Shown piece by piece: positions 41,895 to 50,271 of a stretch of DNA of 50,271 bases. The stretch covers positions 1 through 50,271 of the forward strand of contig JADYYH010000077.1 in NCBI GenBank assembly GCA_020853775.1, given 5' to 3'. Within the stretch, counting starts at the first letter, position 1, and each line of letters begins with the position of its first letter. The position numbers were made by a program, and so were the translations under genes. This DNA comes from Nitrospira sp. Its GTDB lineage: Bacteria; Nitrospirota; Nitrospiria; Nitrospirales; Nitrospiraceae. The notes below the pieces were generated by a model. It saw only the letters and a program-made list of their open reading frames with translations. It was not told where the DNA came from and did no database searches.

Positions 41895-43592
41895 ATGATA
41901 AAAATGTACCGGTTCCTCCTCTTCCTGCTGCGCGACGCCAGAACCATGATGGTCCTCATGGTCCTGACCGGGCTGTTGGCCGGCCTCTCCAGTGTGGGCT
42001 TGCTGGCGGTGATCAACAAGCTTATCAACGGAGCCGGAACCACCTCGGAATTGTTTGCAGCGGCATTTATCGGGTTGGCCGTACTCAAAGTCGGATCAAA
42101 TTATCTCTCCCAGCTCTTGCTGGTCACCTTCGCGCAAAAGACCATCCTCAAATTGGGCATGGATCTGTGCTGGAAAGTCGTGCGGGCGCCCTATCGCACC
42201 CTGGAGCGCCGCGGGCCGCATGAAATTCTTGCGACGCTGACGGACGACACGAACGCCCTGGCCTGGGCGGTGAACGGCTTGCCCGGCTTGGCCATCAATG
42301 TCGCGATCCTGACGGGCTGCTCCCTCTACCTCGCCTGGTTGTCCTGGCAAGCGTTTCTGGGAGTCGTCGTGCTCGCCGTGTTGGGGCTGCTGGGTTATCG
42401 TCAGCTCTACAACCGGGTGCTGCAGTCGTCATTGGCCGTACGCGATTCAAAGGGCATCCTCTTCGAACATTTCCGGAGTCTGACGGAAGGCATGAAGGAA
42501 CTCATGCTGCATCGAGGACGCCGGGAGACGTTCGTCGAAGAGGATATCCGGCAGGCGGCCGACGCATTGCGACGTCATAACCTGACCACGACCAAACAAT
42601 ACCTCGTGACGGATTCCTGGACGCAGGTGCTGTTCTATGGCCTGATCGGCGTCATCCTGCTGCTCTTTCCACGATTTCTTGCGTTGTCAGGTGAATCGCT
42701 GACCGGGTATGCGTTTGCCATGCTCTATATGATCGGTCCGATGTGGGGCTTGCTGGGCATGGTGCCGACGCTGAGCCGTGGGCAGGTGGCGTTGGAAAAG
42801 ATTGAATCGCTGGGGCTCGCACTGGATGAGGGTGGTCGGGAAGACGGTGCGGAGCGACCCGTGGCGCAGGGGAGCCACTGCGTGGAATTTTCCCGGGCGT
42901 TGTTTGCCTATGAGTCAAAAGGCGAGGACGAACGCTCGTTCAGCTTAGGGCCGTTGGATCTGTCGATTCGCCCGGGTGAACTCGTCTTCATTATCGGAGG
43001 GAACGGCAGCGGCAAGTCGACGTTTGTGAAAGTGCTCACGGGCCTCTATCTGCCGCAACAGGGACAGGTGGCATTGAACGGTGAGGTGATCACGCCGGCG
43101 ACTCAGGATTGGTACCGGCAGCATTTTGCCGCGGTCTTCTCGGATTTTTATCTGTTCAAAAAACTGCTGGGTCTCGACCCTTCGCTCGTCGCCAGTCAGG
43201 CAGAGGGCTGGTTGAAGACGCTCCGGATTGATCACAAAGTCAGCATTGAACAGGGTGAATATTCCACGGTCAATCTGTCGCAAGGGCAACGAAAGCGCCT
43301 GGCCCTCGTGACCGCGATGCTGGAAGACCGGCCGTTTTATGTCTTCGATGAATGGGCTGCCGATCAGGACCCTCAATATAAGGACGTGTTTTACGGCGAG
43401 TTGTTGCCGAATCTCAGGGCCCGCGGGAAAGGGGTCATTGTGGTGACGCACGATGACCGGTATTTTCATGTGGGTGACCGCGTGTTAAAACTGGATGACG
43501 GACGAATCGTCGAGGCCTCAACCGGCGCCGCCTTCAGCGCCACGCACCGTCCTGCGCCCCTCTTGAAACCGGTGGCCCGGTCATCGGCGTAA
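41895..43592 (+). CDS. SyrD/PvdE-type peptide-export ABC transporter
   Basis: 565 residues: a six-helix permease half fused to an ATPase. The N-terminal membrane domain (from MYRFLLFLLRDARTMMVLMVLTG) contains FEHFRSLTEGMKELMLHRGRR, typical of the cyclic-peptide export group (SyrD, PvdE). The ATPase has Walker A GGNGSGKST, signature LSQGQRKRLAL, Walker B FYVFDEWAADQDP and the switch His in VVTHDDRYFHVGD. It is likely to move the NRPS product across the inner membrane as a homodimer. It starts 52 bases after the NRPS stop and reads in the same operon. Confidence 0.92.
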   Translation: MIKMYRFLLFLLRDARTMMVLMVLTGLLAGLSSVGLLAVINKLINGAGTTSELFAAAFIGLAVLKVGSNYLSQLLLVTFAQKTILKLGMDLCWKVVRAPYRTLERRGPHEILATLTDDTNALAWAVNGLPGLAINVAILTGCSLYLAWLSWQAFLGVVVLAVLGLLGYRQLYNRVLQSSLAVRDSKGILFEHFRSLTEGMKELMLHRGRRETFVEEDIRQAADALRRHNLTTTKQYLVTDSWTQVLFYGLIGVILLLFPRFLALSGESLTGYAFAMLYMIGPMWGLLGMVPTLSRGQVALEKIESLGLALDEGGREDGAERPVAQGSHCVEFSRALFAYESKGEDERSFSLGPLDLSIRPGELVFIIGGNGSGKSTFVKVLTGLYLPQQGQVALNGEVITPATQDWYRQHFAAVFSDFYLFKKLLGLDPSLVASQAEGWLKTLRIDHKVSIEQGEYSTVNLSQGQRKRLALVTAMLEDRPFYVFDEWAADQDPQYKDVFYGELLPNLRARGKGVIVVTHDDRYFHVGDRVLKLDDGRIVEASTGAAFSATHRPAPLLKPVARSSA

Positions 43593-43620
43593 TCGAGTTG
43601 CTGCCTTTCATCTCAGGCCA

Positions 43621-44388
43621 ATGATGTCGCGTGTGCCCGATCCCATGGTCCCATCCCCCTCGTTTCCCGTTCTTGATCCACAAGCAGTCCATGTCTGGTT
43701 CTGCGAACTGTCGCGCCATGTCGAGTGCCAGACTGCCTTTGTCGCAGAGCTTTCTGACGAGGAGCGGGCCCGCGCGGCCCGATTTGCGTTTGAGCGCGAT
43801 CGTCAACGCTTCATCCTCTCGCATGGATTGCTGCGACGGGTGCTGTCCCGGTACATGCCCATCACAGCGCAAGCCATTCAATTTGGCACAGGGGAGCATG
43901 GAAAACCGACCCTCAGTGGTCCGGCAGGCCCTTCTGACGACCTCCGGTTCAGCCTCTCCCATTCTGCAGAATATGCGCTGATAGCCGTGGCGCGTGGACG
44001 GGAGGTCGGAGTCGATGTCGAAGTGCGCAAGGCGAACCTGGACTGTCTCAAACTGGCCGAACGATTCTTTGCGCCGGCGGAAGCGCAGGCGATGGCCACG
44101 CTTCACGGGGACGCGCAGCAGCGCCTGTTTTACCGCTTGTGGACGGCGAAAGAGGCCTACCTCAAAGGGCGCGGTGTGGGGCTGTCATTCGGCTTGGAGC
44201 GATTCGAAATCATGTTCGAGGGGGAATCATCTGCTGCGCGCGTGCGGCTGAGAGGCTCGGGAACCGTCGATCAGACGTGGAAGATCCGGTCGTTGCCGCT
44301 GCCGGATCACCTGGCGGGTGCGGTGGCCGTGGCAGGTGGTGACGGGGATGTACATCGCTACGACGCGGCGGCCTTCTTTCTCGCTTAA
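43621..44388 (+). CDS. Sfp-type 4'-phosphopantetheinyl transferase
   Basis: 255 residues with GKPTLSGPAGPSDDLRFSLSH, GVDVEVRKANLD (Mg-binding Asp/Glu) and RLWTAKEAYLKGRGVGLSF (W-x-x-KEA-x-x-K signature). It transfers phosphopantetheine from CoA to the Ser of the ACP and T domains, so it would prime Ser641, Ser1728 and Ser2786 of the NRPS. Third gene of the cluster, 28 bases after the exporter. Its stop overlaps that of tadA on the opposite strand. Confidence 0.94.
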   Translation: MMSRVPDPMVPSPSFPVLDPQAVHVWFCELSRHVECQTAFVAELSDEERARAARFAFERDRQRFILSHGLLRRVLSRYMPITAQAIQFGTGEHGKPTLSGPAGPSDDLRFSLSHSAEYALIAVARGREVGVDVEVRKANLDCLKLAERFFAPAEAQAMATLHGDAQQRLFYRLWTAKEAYLKGRGVGLSFGLERFEIMFEGESSAARVRLRGSGTVDQTWKIRSLPLPDHLAGAVAVAGGDGDVHRYDAAAFFLA

Positions 44389-44873
44389 CCCGACTTCTTC
44401 TGTGCCGCCTCTTTCCTCAGTCCTCGAAAAAAATCCTGCAACAGGGCCTGGCTCTCTTCCGCGCAGAGACCTCCGACGACGTCGACGCGATGATTCAGCC
44501 TCGGCTCCGGAGGAATATCCATGATGGATCCGCATGCCCCGGCTTTCGGATCGAGGGCTCCGAACACCAGACGGGGAATGCGGGCCAAGACGATCGCCCC
44601 GATGCACATCGTGCATGGTTCCAACGTGACATAGAGCGTGCTTTCGGTGAGGCGCCAGCTGTTCGTCTGCCTGGCTGCTTCTCGAATGACGAGGAGCTCC
44701 GCGTGGGCGGTGGGATCCTGATCGGTTTCCCGTAGATTGTGGGCTCGGGCGATGACAACCCCATCGCGGACCAGCAGGGCGGCGATGGGCACTTCGCCGA
44801 TCAGTGTGGCCTTTCGCGCAAGGCTGAGGGCTTCTTGCATGAACTGTCTATCGAGCTCGTCGGGCAACGGCAT
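44385..44873 (-). CDS. tadA: tRNA-specific adenosine deaminase
   Basis: 162 residues from ATG 44873 (MPLPDELDRQFMQEALSLAR); an in-frame start at 44930 would add 19 residues without a better ribosome site. The deaminase zinc site is HAEL ... PCTMC, with VPIAALLVRDG, TLYVTLEPCTMC, GALDPKAGACG and NHRVDVVGGLCAEE. It converts A34 to inosine in tRNA-Arg(ACG), an essential activity in most bacteria. The 3' end overlaps the PPTase gene. Confidence 0.95.
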   Translation of the reverse strand: MPLPDELDRQFMQEALSLARKATLIGEVPIAALLVRDGVVIARAHNLRETDQDPTAHAELLVIREAARQTNSWRLTESTLYVTLEPCTMCIGAIVLARIPRLVFGALDPKAGACGSIMDIPPEPRLNHRVDVVGGLCAEESQALLQDFFRGLRKEAAQKKSG

Positions 44874-44983
44874 GGTGTCGTGACGGATTCCTGCCAGCGT
44901 GGGAGCGCTTCGTCCCGTATCGACAGGCATGCTAGCATGTTTGGGCCGGGAACCGCAGGAGAGGGGCGTCGAGGGATTGAAGG

Positions 44984-46000
44984 CTAGATCTGACCGATCA
45001 GATAGATGGCGCCTGTCGGTTCAGGGCGTCCGCCGTCCGGCTCCACGGTCACGGCGAATTTCTTCATGCGGGGAAACTCACCCATATTTTTAATAAGCAT
45101 GCGGGCCTTCTGGCCTGCGTCCAGGCCAAACACACCAGCGCTGACCGGTTTCTCATCGATTGCCCAGAGTTGATACACCTTCCCGCTCGGAAGGGCCGGC
45201 AGGTTGAAGGCATAGAGCCAGGCCTTCTTGGTTGCCGGATCAAAGAGCAGGAAGGCGCCCGCCGATTTTGCCATGTCGGAGCCGGACAGGGAGACGACTT
45301 TCGACGCAGGATTTTTGAATAGCGCGGCAAATTCTTCACTCTGCCGGGCGAGCCGTTGCAATGAGCTTTCATGCTGGGTCAGTTGCGTATGGGCATCGTC
45401 CAGCTCGGCTTCCCGTTGCAGCAATTGATCCCGGAGTTCGGCCACTTCGGTCGTGCGTTGGTCCAGGTCAGATTTCAACCCGTCCAGGGTCTGCTCGCGT
45501 TGGCGGAGTTCCGATTGCAGGCTTGCGACGCGCGACGTCTCCTGTTGGACCGCGGCTTGCAGCTGCTGGATTTCGCCGGAGCGTTGAGCCGTCCGGGTGT
45601 AATTCATCCAGGCAAGATATCCGCCTCCGAACAGAATCACGACGGCCGCGAATCCCATGGCAAAACGGAACGGCAGAGAACGGGCCGGCGTGATGGGAGG
45701 AAACAGATGATTCATCCATTCGCCCGGTTCCAGGCTCGATCGGGGACCCGGCTGTTCCGGTTCCGCATGGCTCGCGGTGGAAGCCGGCGCCATCAGGATC
45801 TTGGCTTTCAACGTATTGGGAGGCGTGGCGGGCGTGAGACCGAACGGCAGCAGCGAGGCCACGGTTTGGTAGTCCTTCAAGGCGGCATGACAGGCCGCGC
45901 AGCCGGACAGGAGATGCGCTTCGATCGCCTGCCGCTCGGAGCGTTCGAGGGCGCCGATCGCATAGAGGGGAACCGCTTCTTCCAGTTCCTCGTGTGTCAT
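44984..46000 (-). CDS. RskA-type anti-sigma factor with a periplasmic coiled coil
   Basis: 338 residues. The N-terminal zinc-associated anti-sigma region has EAHLLSGCAACHAALKDYQ (HxxxCxxC). One transmembrane helix (about 112-133, FAMGFAAVVILFGGGYLAW) follows. A periplasmic coiled coil (about 145-225, SGEIQQLQAAVQQETSRVAS onward) precedes the C-terminal RskA domain (LYAFNLPALPSGKVYQLWAI, FAVTVEPDGGRPEPTGAIYL). It holds the ECF sigma factor at the membrane until an envelope signal releases it. The start overlaps the sigma gene stop by ATGA. The coiled coil is much longer than in mycobacterial RskA. Confidence 0.9.
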   Translation of the reverse strand: MTHEELEEAVPLYAIGALERSERQAIEAHLLSGCAACHAALKDYQTVASLLPFGLTPATPPNTLKAKILMAPASTASHAEPEQPGPRSSLEPGEWMNHLFPPITPARSLPFRFAMGFAAVVILFGGGYLAWMNYTRTAQRSGEIQQLQAAVQQETSRVASLQSELRQREQTLDGLKSDLDQRTTEVAELRDQLLQREAELDDAHTQLTQHESSLQRLARQSEEFAALFKNPASKVVSLSGSDMAKSAGAFLLFDPATKKAWLYAFNLPALPSGKVYQLWAIDEKPVSAGVFGLDAGQKARMLIKNMGEFPRMKKFAVTVEPDGGRPEPTGAIYLIGQI

Positions 46001-46602
46001 AGCTGATGACCCTGCGGCAGCGTCTCGTGCAACGAGGCGCGGAGTTTCGACATGGCAAGCTTGATTCTTGTCTTCACAGTGCCCAACGGCTGATTCAATT
46101 TCGCGGCGATCTCCGTATGCGTCAGCCCTTGATAAAAGGCCATTTCAATCGCCTGTTGCTGCGGAAGGGGCAGATCCAGAATGGCCTTGGCCATCAACTG
46201 GCGCATTTCCGTATCTTCCCTGGCCTCATACGGATTCGGACTGACATCGGGCGTGACCGACACCAGCGGGTGCTCGAACGAGTCGGCGACGACATGCTGG
46301 CCGCGCGAGGCACGGGAGCGCAGCCGGTCGATCGCGCGACTACGGGTGAGGGTGACCAGCCAGGCGATGGGGCTTCCGCGACCGACATCGTATTTGGCGA
46401 TTTTCCGCCAGACTTCGAGGTAGACGTCCTGAAGCAGTTCCGCCGCTTCGTCGCGATCGTTGAGGATACGGTAGGCCAGGGTAAAGAGCAGGGTGGATGA
46501 TTGATCGTAGAGCTGGCCGAATGCCTGTTGATCACCCTTCGCCACGCGGGCCAGGAGTTTGGGCTCAATCGCGGATGCAGCTTGTCGGGGAGCGGATTCC
46601 AT
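45997..46602 (-). CDS. ECF sigma factor (SigK-like group)
   Basis: 201 residues. Region 2 is FGQLYDQSSTLLFTLAYRIL with DRDEAAELLQDVYLEVWRKI and SPIAWLVTLTRSRAIDRLRS. Region 4 is LPLPQQQAIEMAFYQGLTHTEIAAKLNQPLGTVKTRIKLAMSKL. The pair with an RskA-type anti-sigma factor places it in the SigK-like group (ECF19). A TATAGT on the minus strand (46656-46651) about 50 bases upstream could be a basal promoter; I see no clear -35. Targets are unknown; such pairs usually regulate themselves. Confidence 0.92.
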   Translation of the reverse strand: MESAPRQAASAIEPKLLARVAKGDQQAFGQLYDQSSTLLFTLAYRILNDRDEAAELLQDVYLEVWRKIAKYDVGRGSPIAWLVTLTRSRAIDRLRSRASRGQHVVADSFEHPLVSVTPDVSPNPYEAREDTEMRQLMAKAILDLPLPQQQAIEMAFYQGLTHTEIAAKLNQPLGTVKTRIKLAMSKLRASLHETLPQGHQL

Positions 46603-46728
46603 GCAGTCGGCCTAGGCGCGGGCGGCAGTCCTCGGGATCAGAATTGGCCCACTATAACACTGTCTGAGAAAAACGACTAATCAGATGTCGGTTTGTGCGT
46701 CGCGCGTCGTAGGAATCAGGGCGTGGGT

Positions 46729-47808
46729 CTAGAAATACGTATGCAGGATGCTCGCGGCATCCCGAGCGCCGGAGAGCGGCGGCGGCGGTGTCACCGGTGA
46801 TTCGGCGAGGGCGTGCCGGATGGCCGGCTCCCATTGTCCGCGGGAAAAGTCGTCGAGCGAGAGTTCGGCGCTTCGACCGTGTCGCTTAAGGTAGTCCACG
46901 AGCGATTGTTCGTCCGCGAAATTATAGCGGCGTACGTAGACGACGGGAATGCCGAGCGCGACAGATTCCACGGTAGTGCCATATCCGGGCTTGGTCAGCA
47001 CCAGGTCGACCGAGGCCAGGATGTGCTTGAAGGGCAGTCCCACGGCGGAGAGCGACGAAACCCGGGAAAGTCCATTGGGCGCAGGGCCGTCAAAAAGAAA
47101 TCGAAAGCCGTGCATCGTTTCCATGTGATCGAACGGCGGGGATGTCAGCGCAATCCCGCCGAACCCCACTAAAACAACCTTCTCCGATGCCTGTGCTCCA
47201 ACGGCGCGACGGAGAGTGGCCGTTTGTGATTCGGTTGGTTCGGCGATGGGCCCCACGTCGCGCACCTGTCGAAATGCGGTCACCGCCAGGCCTGGAGCCA
47301 CGCGCAGGAAACAGTCGGCTTTTGCATAGGATTCGCGGATCTGGCTCAGGATGGCGGCATGGGTCGGCTCGGCAGGATCGACGAATGGTTCCAGGACCAG
47401 GTCCCAGGAAAGCGAGCTCAGCCCGATGGTCGGGAGCCCGGCGACGGATCCGGCAGCGATGCCCAGGTGCGACACATCGGACAGCACCAGGGACGGACCG
47501 GTCTGGCGGATGAGGGCAGCTTCTGCTTCGATCTTCATGTCCCAATCGGCATGCAGGGCACGATGGGCAGACCAGGTCCCGGCGACATCGATGCTCAGCG
47601 GTCCGTTCTGAATACAGCCGATATCCTGTTGGGCTGGGCTCAGTTCCCAGGGAATGGTCAGGCGAGGTTCAAAAAATGCGGCGGGAACCGAGGTCCGGAG
47701 GAGTGCCTTGAGATCAGGGACCAGCCGCGCCAGCGCATTGAGCACCGGCACGACTTGCGCAGCGTGGCCGTAGCCATGGCCGGATATGGAGCACCAGATC
47801 AACGGCAT
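46729..47808 (-). CDS. GT-B glycosyltransferase-like protein
   Basis: 359 residues. SGHGYGHAAQVVPVLNAL at the N-terminus is a glycine-rich loop like MurG and the sugar-binding half of arabinokinase-type proteins. The C-terminal half has VLVGFGGIAL, FKHILASVDLVLTKPGYGTTVESVALGIPVVYV, the nucleotide-sugar binding site of GT-B enzymes, and RRYNFADEQSLVDYL. Acceptor and donor cannot be told. No polysaccharide genes adjoin it. Confidence 0.75.
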   Translation of the reverse strand: MPLIWCSISGHGYGHAAQVVPVLNALARLVPDLKALLRTSVPAAFFEPRLTIPWELSPAQQDIGCIQNGPLSIDVAGTWSAHRALHADWDMKIEAEAALIRQTGPSLVLSDVSHLGIAAGSVAGLPTIGLSSLSWDLVLEPFVDPAEPTHAAILSQIRESYAKADCFLRVAPGLAVTAFRQVRDVGPIAEPTESQTATLRRAVGAQASEKVVLVGFGGIALTSPPFDHMETMHGFRFLFDGPAPNGLSRVSSLSAVGLPFKHILASVDLVLTKPGYGTTVESVALGIPVVYVRRYNFADEQSLVDYLKRHGRSAELSLDDFSRGQWEPAIRHALAESPVTPPPPLSGARDAASILHTYF

Positions 47809-47966
47809 GGCAGGCTGCTGAAACAGACTCCCAATGTCGTGCTCGACTCCCCACCCTCCGTAACGTCCCTTCGAACGTAGGTCTCCGCGGCTTTCTTATC
47901 TGCCGCCTCGTTGGGTGGCCATTGCGAGCTCCCTCCCATGGCTGTGCGGCGCAATTCCATCGTGCG

Positions 47967-48167
47967 TCAGCTGTTCGAGTAGTCGGATTCCATCGGGGCG
48001 ATGTTGTACATGAGCTCCAGATCGAACTCATCGATCAGTTCGTTCACGGCCTCACGGCCCATGTCGGAGCGGACTTCGTTGATGACCAGTTCAATCGCCA
48101 TGGCCGCATGGTGCCCGTATTGGGTGATCGCGGATTCAATCCGCTGTCTAGCTGCGTCGAGATTCAT
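47967..48167 (-). CDS. Small acidic protein of unknown function
   Basis: 66 residues, MNLDAARQRIESAITQYGHH..., all helical, acidic, with GREAVNELIDEFDLELMYNI. No signal peptide or membrane segment. The start at 48167 follows GGAGG (minus strand, from CCTCC at 48172-48176). It is 17 bases behind the TPR protein at 48185, so probably co-transcribed with it. Family not recognised. Confidence 0.65.
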   Translation of the reverse strand: MNLDAARQRIESAITQYGHHAAMAIELVINEVRSDMGREAVNELIDEFDLELMYNIAPMESDYSNS

Positions 48168-48184
48168 ACGTCCTCCAGCCGGCG

Positions 48185-48502
48185 TTAGCCGAGTGTGCGC
48201 AGCAACTGCTGCAGTTCCGGCACCAAATCCACTCCCCCGTTGGATCGCCCCGATACGGCCGCGTCGATGCCGGCTTTCAACACGGGTTTGGCTTCTTCCT
48301 TCTTCCCCAGCTTGACGAGCGCGCGCCCGAGGGCGAGGTGAGAGGCGACATGAGTGGGATCCAATTGCGTGGCGACCGTCAGGTGCTCCGCGGCTTCCTC
48401 CAGGCTCCCGCCTTCCTGCAAAATCTTATTGCCCAGGCCGTACCGGCCGAGAAATCCCTTGGGGTTTTTCTCCACCATTTGGCGGAATGCGCTGATATCC
48501 AT
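48185..48502 (-). CDS. Short TPR protein
   Basis: 105 residues with about two tetratricopeptide repeats (FLGRYGLGNKILQEGGSLEEAAEHLTVATQLDPTHV; ASHLALGRALVKLGKKEEAKPVLKAGIDAAV) and a helical end. TPR repeats mediate protein-protein contacts. Cytoplasmic, with no signal peptide. Same strand as the neighbouring 255-residue TPR protein and the small acidic protein; the three look like one unit. Confidence 0.75.
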   Translation of the reverse strand: MDISAFRQMVEKNPKGFLGRYGLGNKILQEGGSLEEAAEHLTVATQLDPTHVASHLALGRALVKLGKKEEAKPVLKAGIDAAVSGRSNGGVDLVPELQQLLRTLG

Positions 48503-48567
48503 GCAACTCCTTGTGACGCGTCGTGGGTTGATCGAGACGAGCGGATCTTACCATCACGCCCGTCCGT

Positions 48568-49335
48568 TCAGCTATGGGCGGCACGCAGCCGTGCGAGGCG
48601 ATCACGGTCCTCGGCCGAGGGAGCGCGTCCGGTGCCGAGGGCCAGGTGATGAAGCCGTTCCACGCAACGGATGGCGGCGATGGTGTCCCGCCGTCGCTCG
48701 TAGAGGTCGGCGAGTTCCCGGAGCACCGCCGCTTCTCCGGACGGGTTCCCGAGCTTGATGAAATGCTCGGTGGCATTGTTGAAACAGCGTTCCGCCTCCA
48801 CGGAGCGCCCGCTGTCCAGGAACATTTTTCCCATCTGGCTGTAGGTCCCGGCCAACCCCTCTTCGTTGCCCACCACGCGATGCGAGTCCAACGCCTGGGT
48901 GAAGAGTCGCACGGATTCCTCCCACTGCTGCAGCCGGGCTTCTTCCAGCGCGAGGTTGTGGTAGAGAATGCCCAGTGCGCGATGGTCGTTGAGCGGTTTC
49001 AGCAGGTCCAGCGCTTCGAGGTAGTAGGGACGGGCCTTCTCCGGCTTATCGGCGCCGATGTACAGGTTGCCCAGATTCACGAGCGTATGCGCAATGGCGT
49101 GCGGGTCCCGCTCGTCGCGTTGAATGGCGAGGACTTCTTTGTAACAGGCGTCGGCTTCCTCGAAGGCGCCGGTCAGGGCCAACGTGTTGCCCAGATTGCC
49201 GAGACTATTGGACAGTTCGCGAGGGGTGCCCATGCGGCGGTCATCTTTGACCGCGGCTTCCCAGGCGGCCCGCGCTTGGGCGAGATCACCCCGGTGAAGG
49301 AAGATGCGCGCGCGATGTTTATCGTTTTCAGCCAT
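48568..49335 (-). CDS. TPR-repeat protein
   Basis: 255 residues made of about six TPR units of the longer TPR_12/kinesin-light-chain-like type: ELSNSLGNLGNTLALTGAFEEA, AHTLVNLGNLYIGADKPEKA, LGILYHNLALEEARLQQWEES, LAGTYSQMGKMFLDSGRSVEA and so on. No signal peptide; cytoplasmic scaffold. Followed 65 bases later by a smaller TPR protein. Function unknown. Confidence 0.85.
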   Translation of the reverse strand: MAENDKHRARIFLHRGDLAQARAAWEAAVKDDRRMGTPRELSNSLGNLGNTLALTGAFEEADACYKEVLAIQRDERDPHAIAHTLVNLGNLYIGADKPEKARPYYLEALDLLKPLNDHRALGILYHNLALEEARLQQWEESVRLFTQALDSHRVVGNEEGLAGTYSQMGKMFLDSGRSVEAERCFNNATEHFIKLGNPSGEAAVLRELADLYERRRDTIAAIRCVERLHHLALGTGRAPSAEDRDRLARLRAAHS

Positions 49336-49404
49336 GGTGTACGTGAAACGTGTTCCGTGAAAGGTGAAACGTAAGGTATGTAACGAGAGACGACATCGCC
49401 ACTA

Positions 49405-49827
49405 TCAGTCGCCCCCTTTGGGTGTGTCCTTGCGGAACTCCACCACGATGTCCTCCTCTTCGTCCAGTCCCAATCCCCCGCGAAATGACTCGAGCAATTC
49501 GGCCACATGGGCAAGATGCTTTGGATCTTTGCCTTCCGGCGAGGCCAGGTAGGCCTCCGCCAGCGTCATACCGGTGTGAAAGTGACGGGCGATTGTTTCC
49601 TCGGTCACTTGTTGCCAGGTGATGTAAATGCAGAAGGCCTGAAACCGGTGGGCGTTAGCGTGGCGGGCGGCCAGCGCGAGAAGTTGCTCATAAGCCTCTC
49701 TGGCTGTAGCGCCGGCATTGGAGGAAAACGTCGCTTCGAGTTCAGTGGCCTCATCCCAGTCGGCACCCAGTTCGGATTCCGCTTCCTGTAAGGTGTCCTG
49801 CGCGGCCAATGCAGCGTCGAATTGCAT
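49405..49827 (-). CDS. Conserved-looking acidic protein of unknown function
   Basis: From ATG 49827 (GGAG eight bases upstream), 140 residues: acidic and helical (MQFDAALAAQDTLQEAESEL, GADWDEATELEATF), then ARHANAHRFQAFCIYITWQQVTEETIARHFHTG and an acidic tail (GLGLDEEEDIVVEFRKD). No cofactor motif is visible. It is the first gene of the minus-strand TPR group. The family is not recognised. Confidence 0.65.
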   Translation of the reverse strand: MQFDAALAAQDTLQEAESELGADWDEATELEATFSSNAGATAREAYEQLLALAARHANAHRFQAFCIYITWQQVTEETIARHFHTGMTLAEAYLASPEGKDPKHLAHVAELLESFRGGLGLDEEEDIVVEFRKDTPKGGD

Positions 49828-50271
49828 GCAGTCGTCTCCGGTTGTGACTATGAGGCGTCGGAATTCAAGGCAGAATACCGGGAGAATGGAAGGGAGGTCA
49901 ATGCTGCCGGTCCCTGAAAAGAGGCCGTCCAATTAGGGCAGAACAGTAAGTGGAAGCCCTGCCAGGTTCCGTTTTTCGCCAGGAGCCCTGATCAAACCGT
50001 ACGGCTCTTCGAACGCATAAGTAATTCATCTCACATATGAATCTCCGTGTCGACTCCTGCCCTTCTCTCTCCGAACCCTCAAGTTCCGTTTCAATCTAAC
50101 CGACAGGAAAGCGTGAAGGGGAGTGTCTCATGGTGAGGCCCTCTCTAGCCCGCATTATTCACGAGAGTTCGTGACGAAACCGCCAAGACGCCACGCGAGA
50201 CGGGCGCGCGGAGCTCCGAGAGGTCGAGGCATACTTGAAACAGTATGTTGAGGCCGCGAGGAGCGATCCCG
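49828..50271. other. Terminal stretch without a supported gene
   Basis: No open frame here has both a start and a ribosome site. A perfect palindrome TCACGA-GAGT-TCGTGA lies at 50159-50174 and could be an operator or short hairpin. A plus-strand frame open from about 50172 to the window end reads like helical protein (REVEAYLKQYVEAARSDP), but shows no convincing start codon; it may be the beginning of a gene in the next window. Confidence 0.3.

Overview
This is a GC-rich (roughly 60%) chromosomal window from a Gram-negative bacterium. The housekeeping order valS-nadC-birA-coaX followed by grpE-dnaK-dnaJ-rsmE, the exported IPT/TIG and YCF48-type proteins, and the large NRPS with few tailoring genes resemble Nitrospira-type (Nitrospirota) genomes. 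That assignment is inference from memory and was not tested by any search.

Region 1 (1 to about 10,600) is an accessory junkyard. It holds fragments of IS21, IS30 and IS1182 elements, a full-length IS5-family element abutting a frameshifted IS701-family element, a small exported-protein gene cut by IS701, a decayed GNAT gene, and two copies of one methyltransferase fragment that start at the same breakpoint beside a palindromic REP-like repeat. It also holds an ICMT-like membrane methyltransferase, an MBL-fold hydrolase with an in-frame stop, an orphan membrane protein, a nucleotidyltransferase and a two-gene ribbon-helix-helix/coiled-coil operon behind a perfect AT-rich palindrome.

Region 2 (10,661 to 31,704) is the stable core. 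It contains a RidA protein; an exported pair (five IPT/TIG domains with repeated DG(S/T)CC motifs, then a seven-repeat YCF48 propeller); the minus-strand chaperone block grpE-dnaK-dnaJ plus rsmE; and the minus-strand cofactor/translation block valS-nadC-birA-coaX. Next come a 39-residue basic protein, a response regulator with a long helical tail, a HAD hydrolase, a sirtuin, a ketopantoate reductase fused to a SUOX-fold molybdopterin-type domain, a MATE exporter and a DUF2779 RecB-like nuclease.

Region 3 (31,931 to 44,388) is the most interesting part. A tRNA-Ser(CGA) gene lies beside a degenerate but highly structured tRNA-Ser-like relic. Then comes a leader that can fold into a three-way junction closed by a perfect 10-bp stem, followed by a three-gene natural-product cluster. 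The cluster encodes a 3119-residue FAAL-ACP-C-A-T-C-A-T-TE synthetase, a SyrD/PvdE-type ABC exporter and an Sfp-type phosphopantetheinyl transferase. The adenylation codes read by eye predict a basic or otherwise polar first residue (DTEDIGTVAK) and glycine second (DILQLGVIWK). The thioesterase has Cys instead of Ser in its nucleophile motif. The simplest product is an acyl-X-Gly lipodipeptide or a cyclised derivative of it, activated, assembled, released and exported by these three genes.

Region 4 (44,385 to 50,271) has tadA, an ECF sigma factor with its RskA-type anti-sigma factor, a GT-B glycosyltransferase-like protein, and a run of small and TPR proteins. The last 440 bases have no supported gene.
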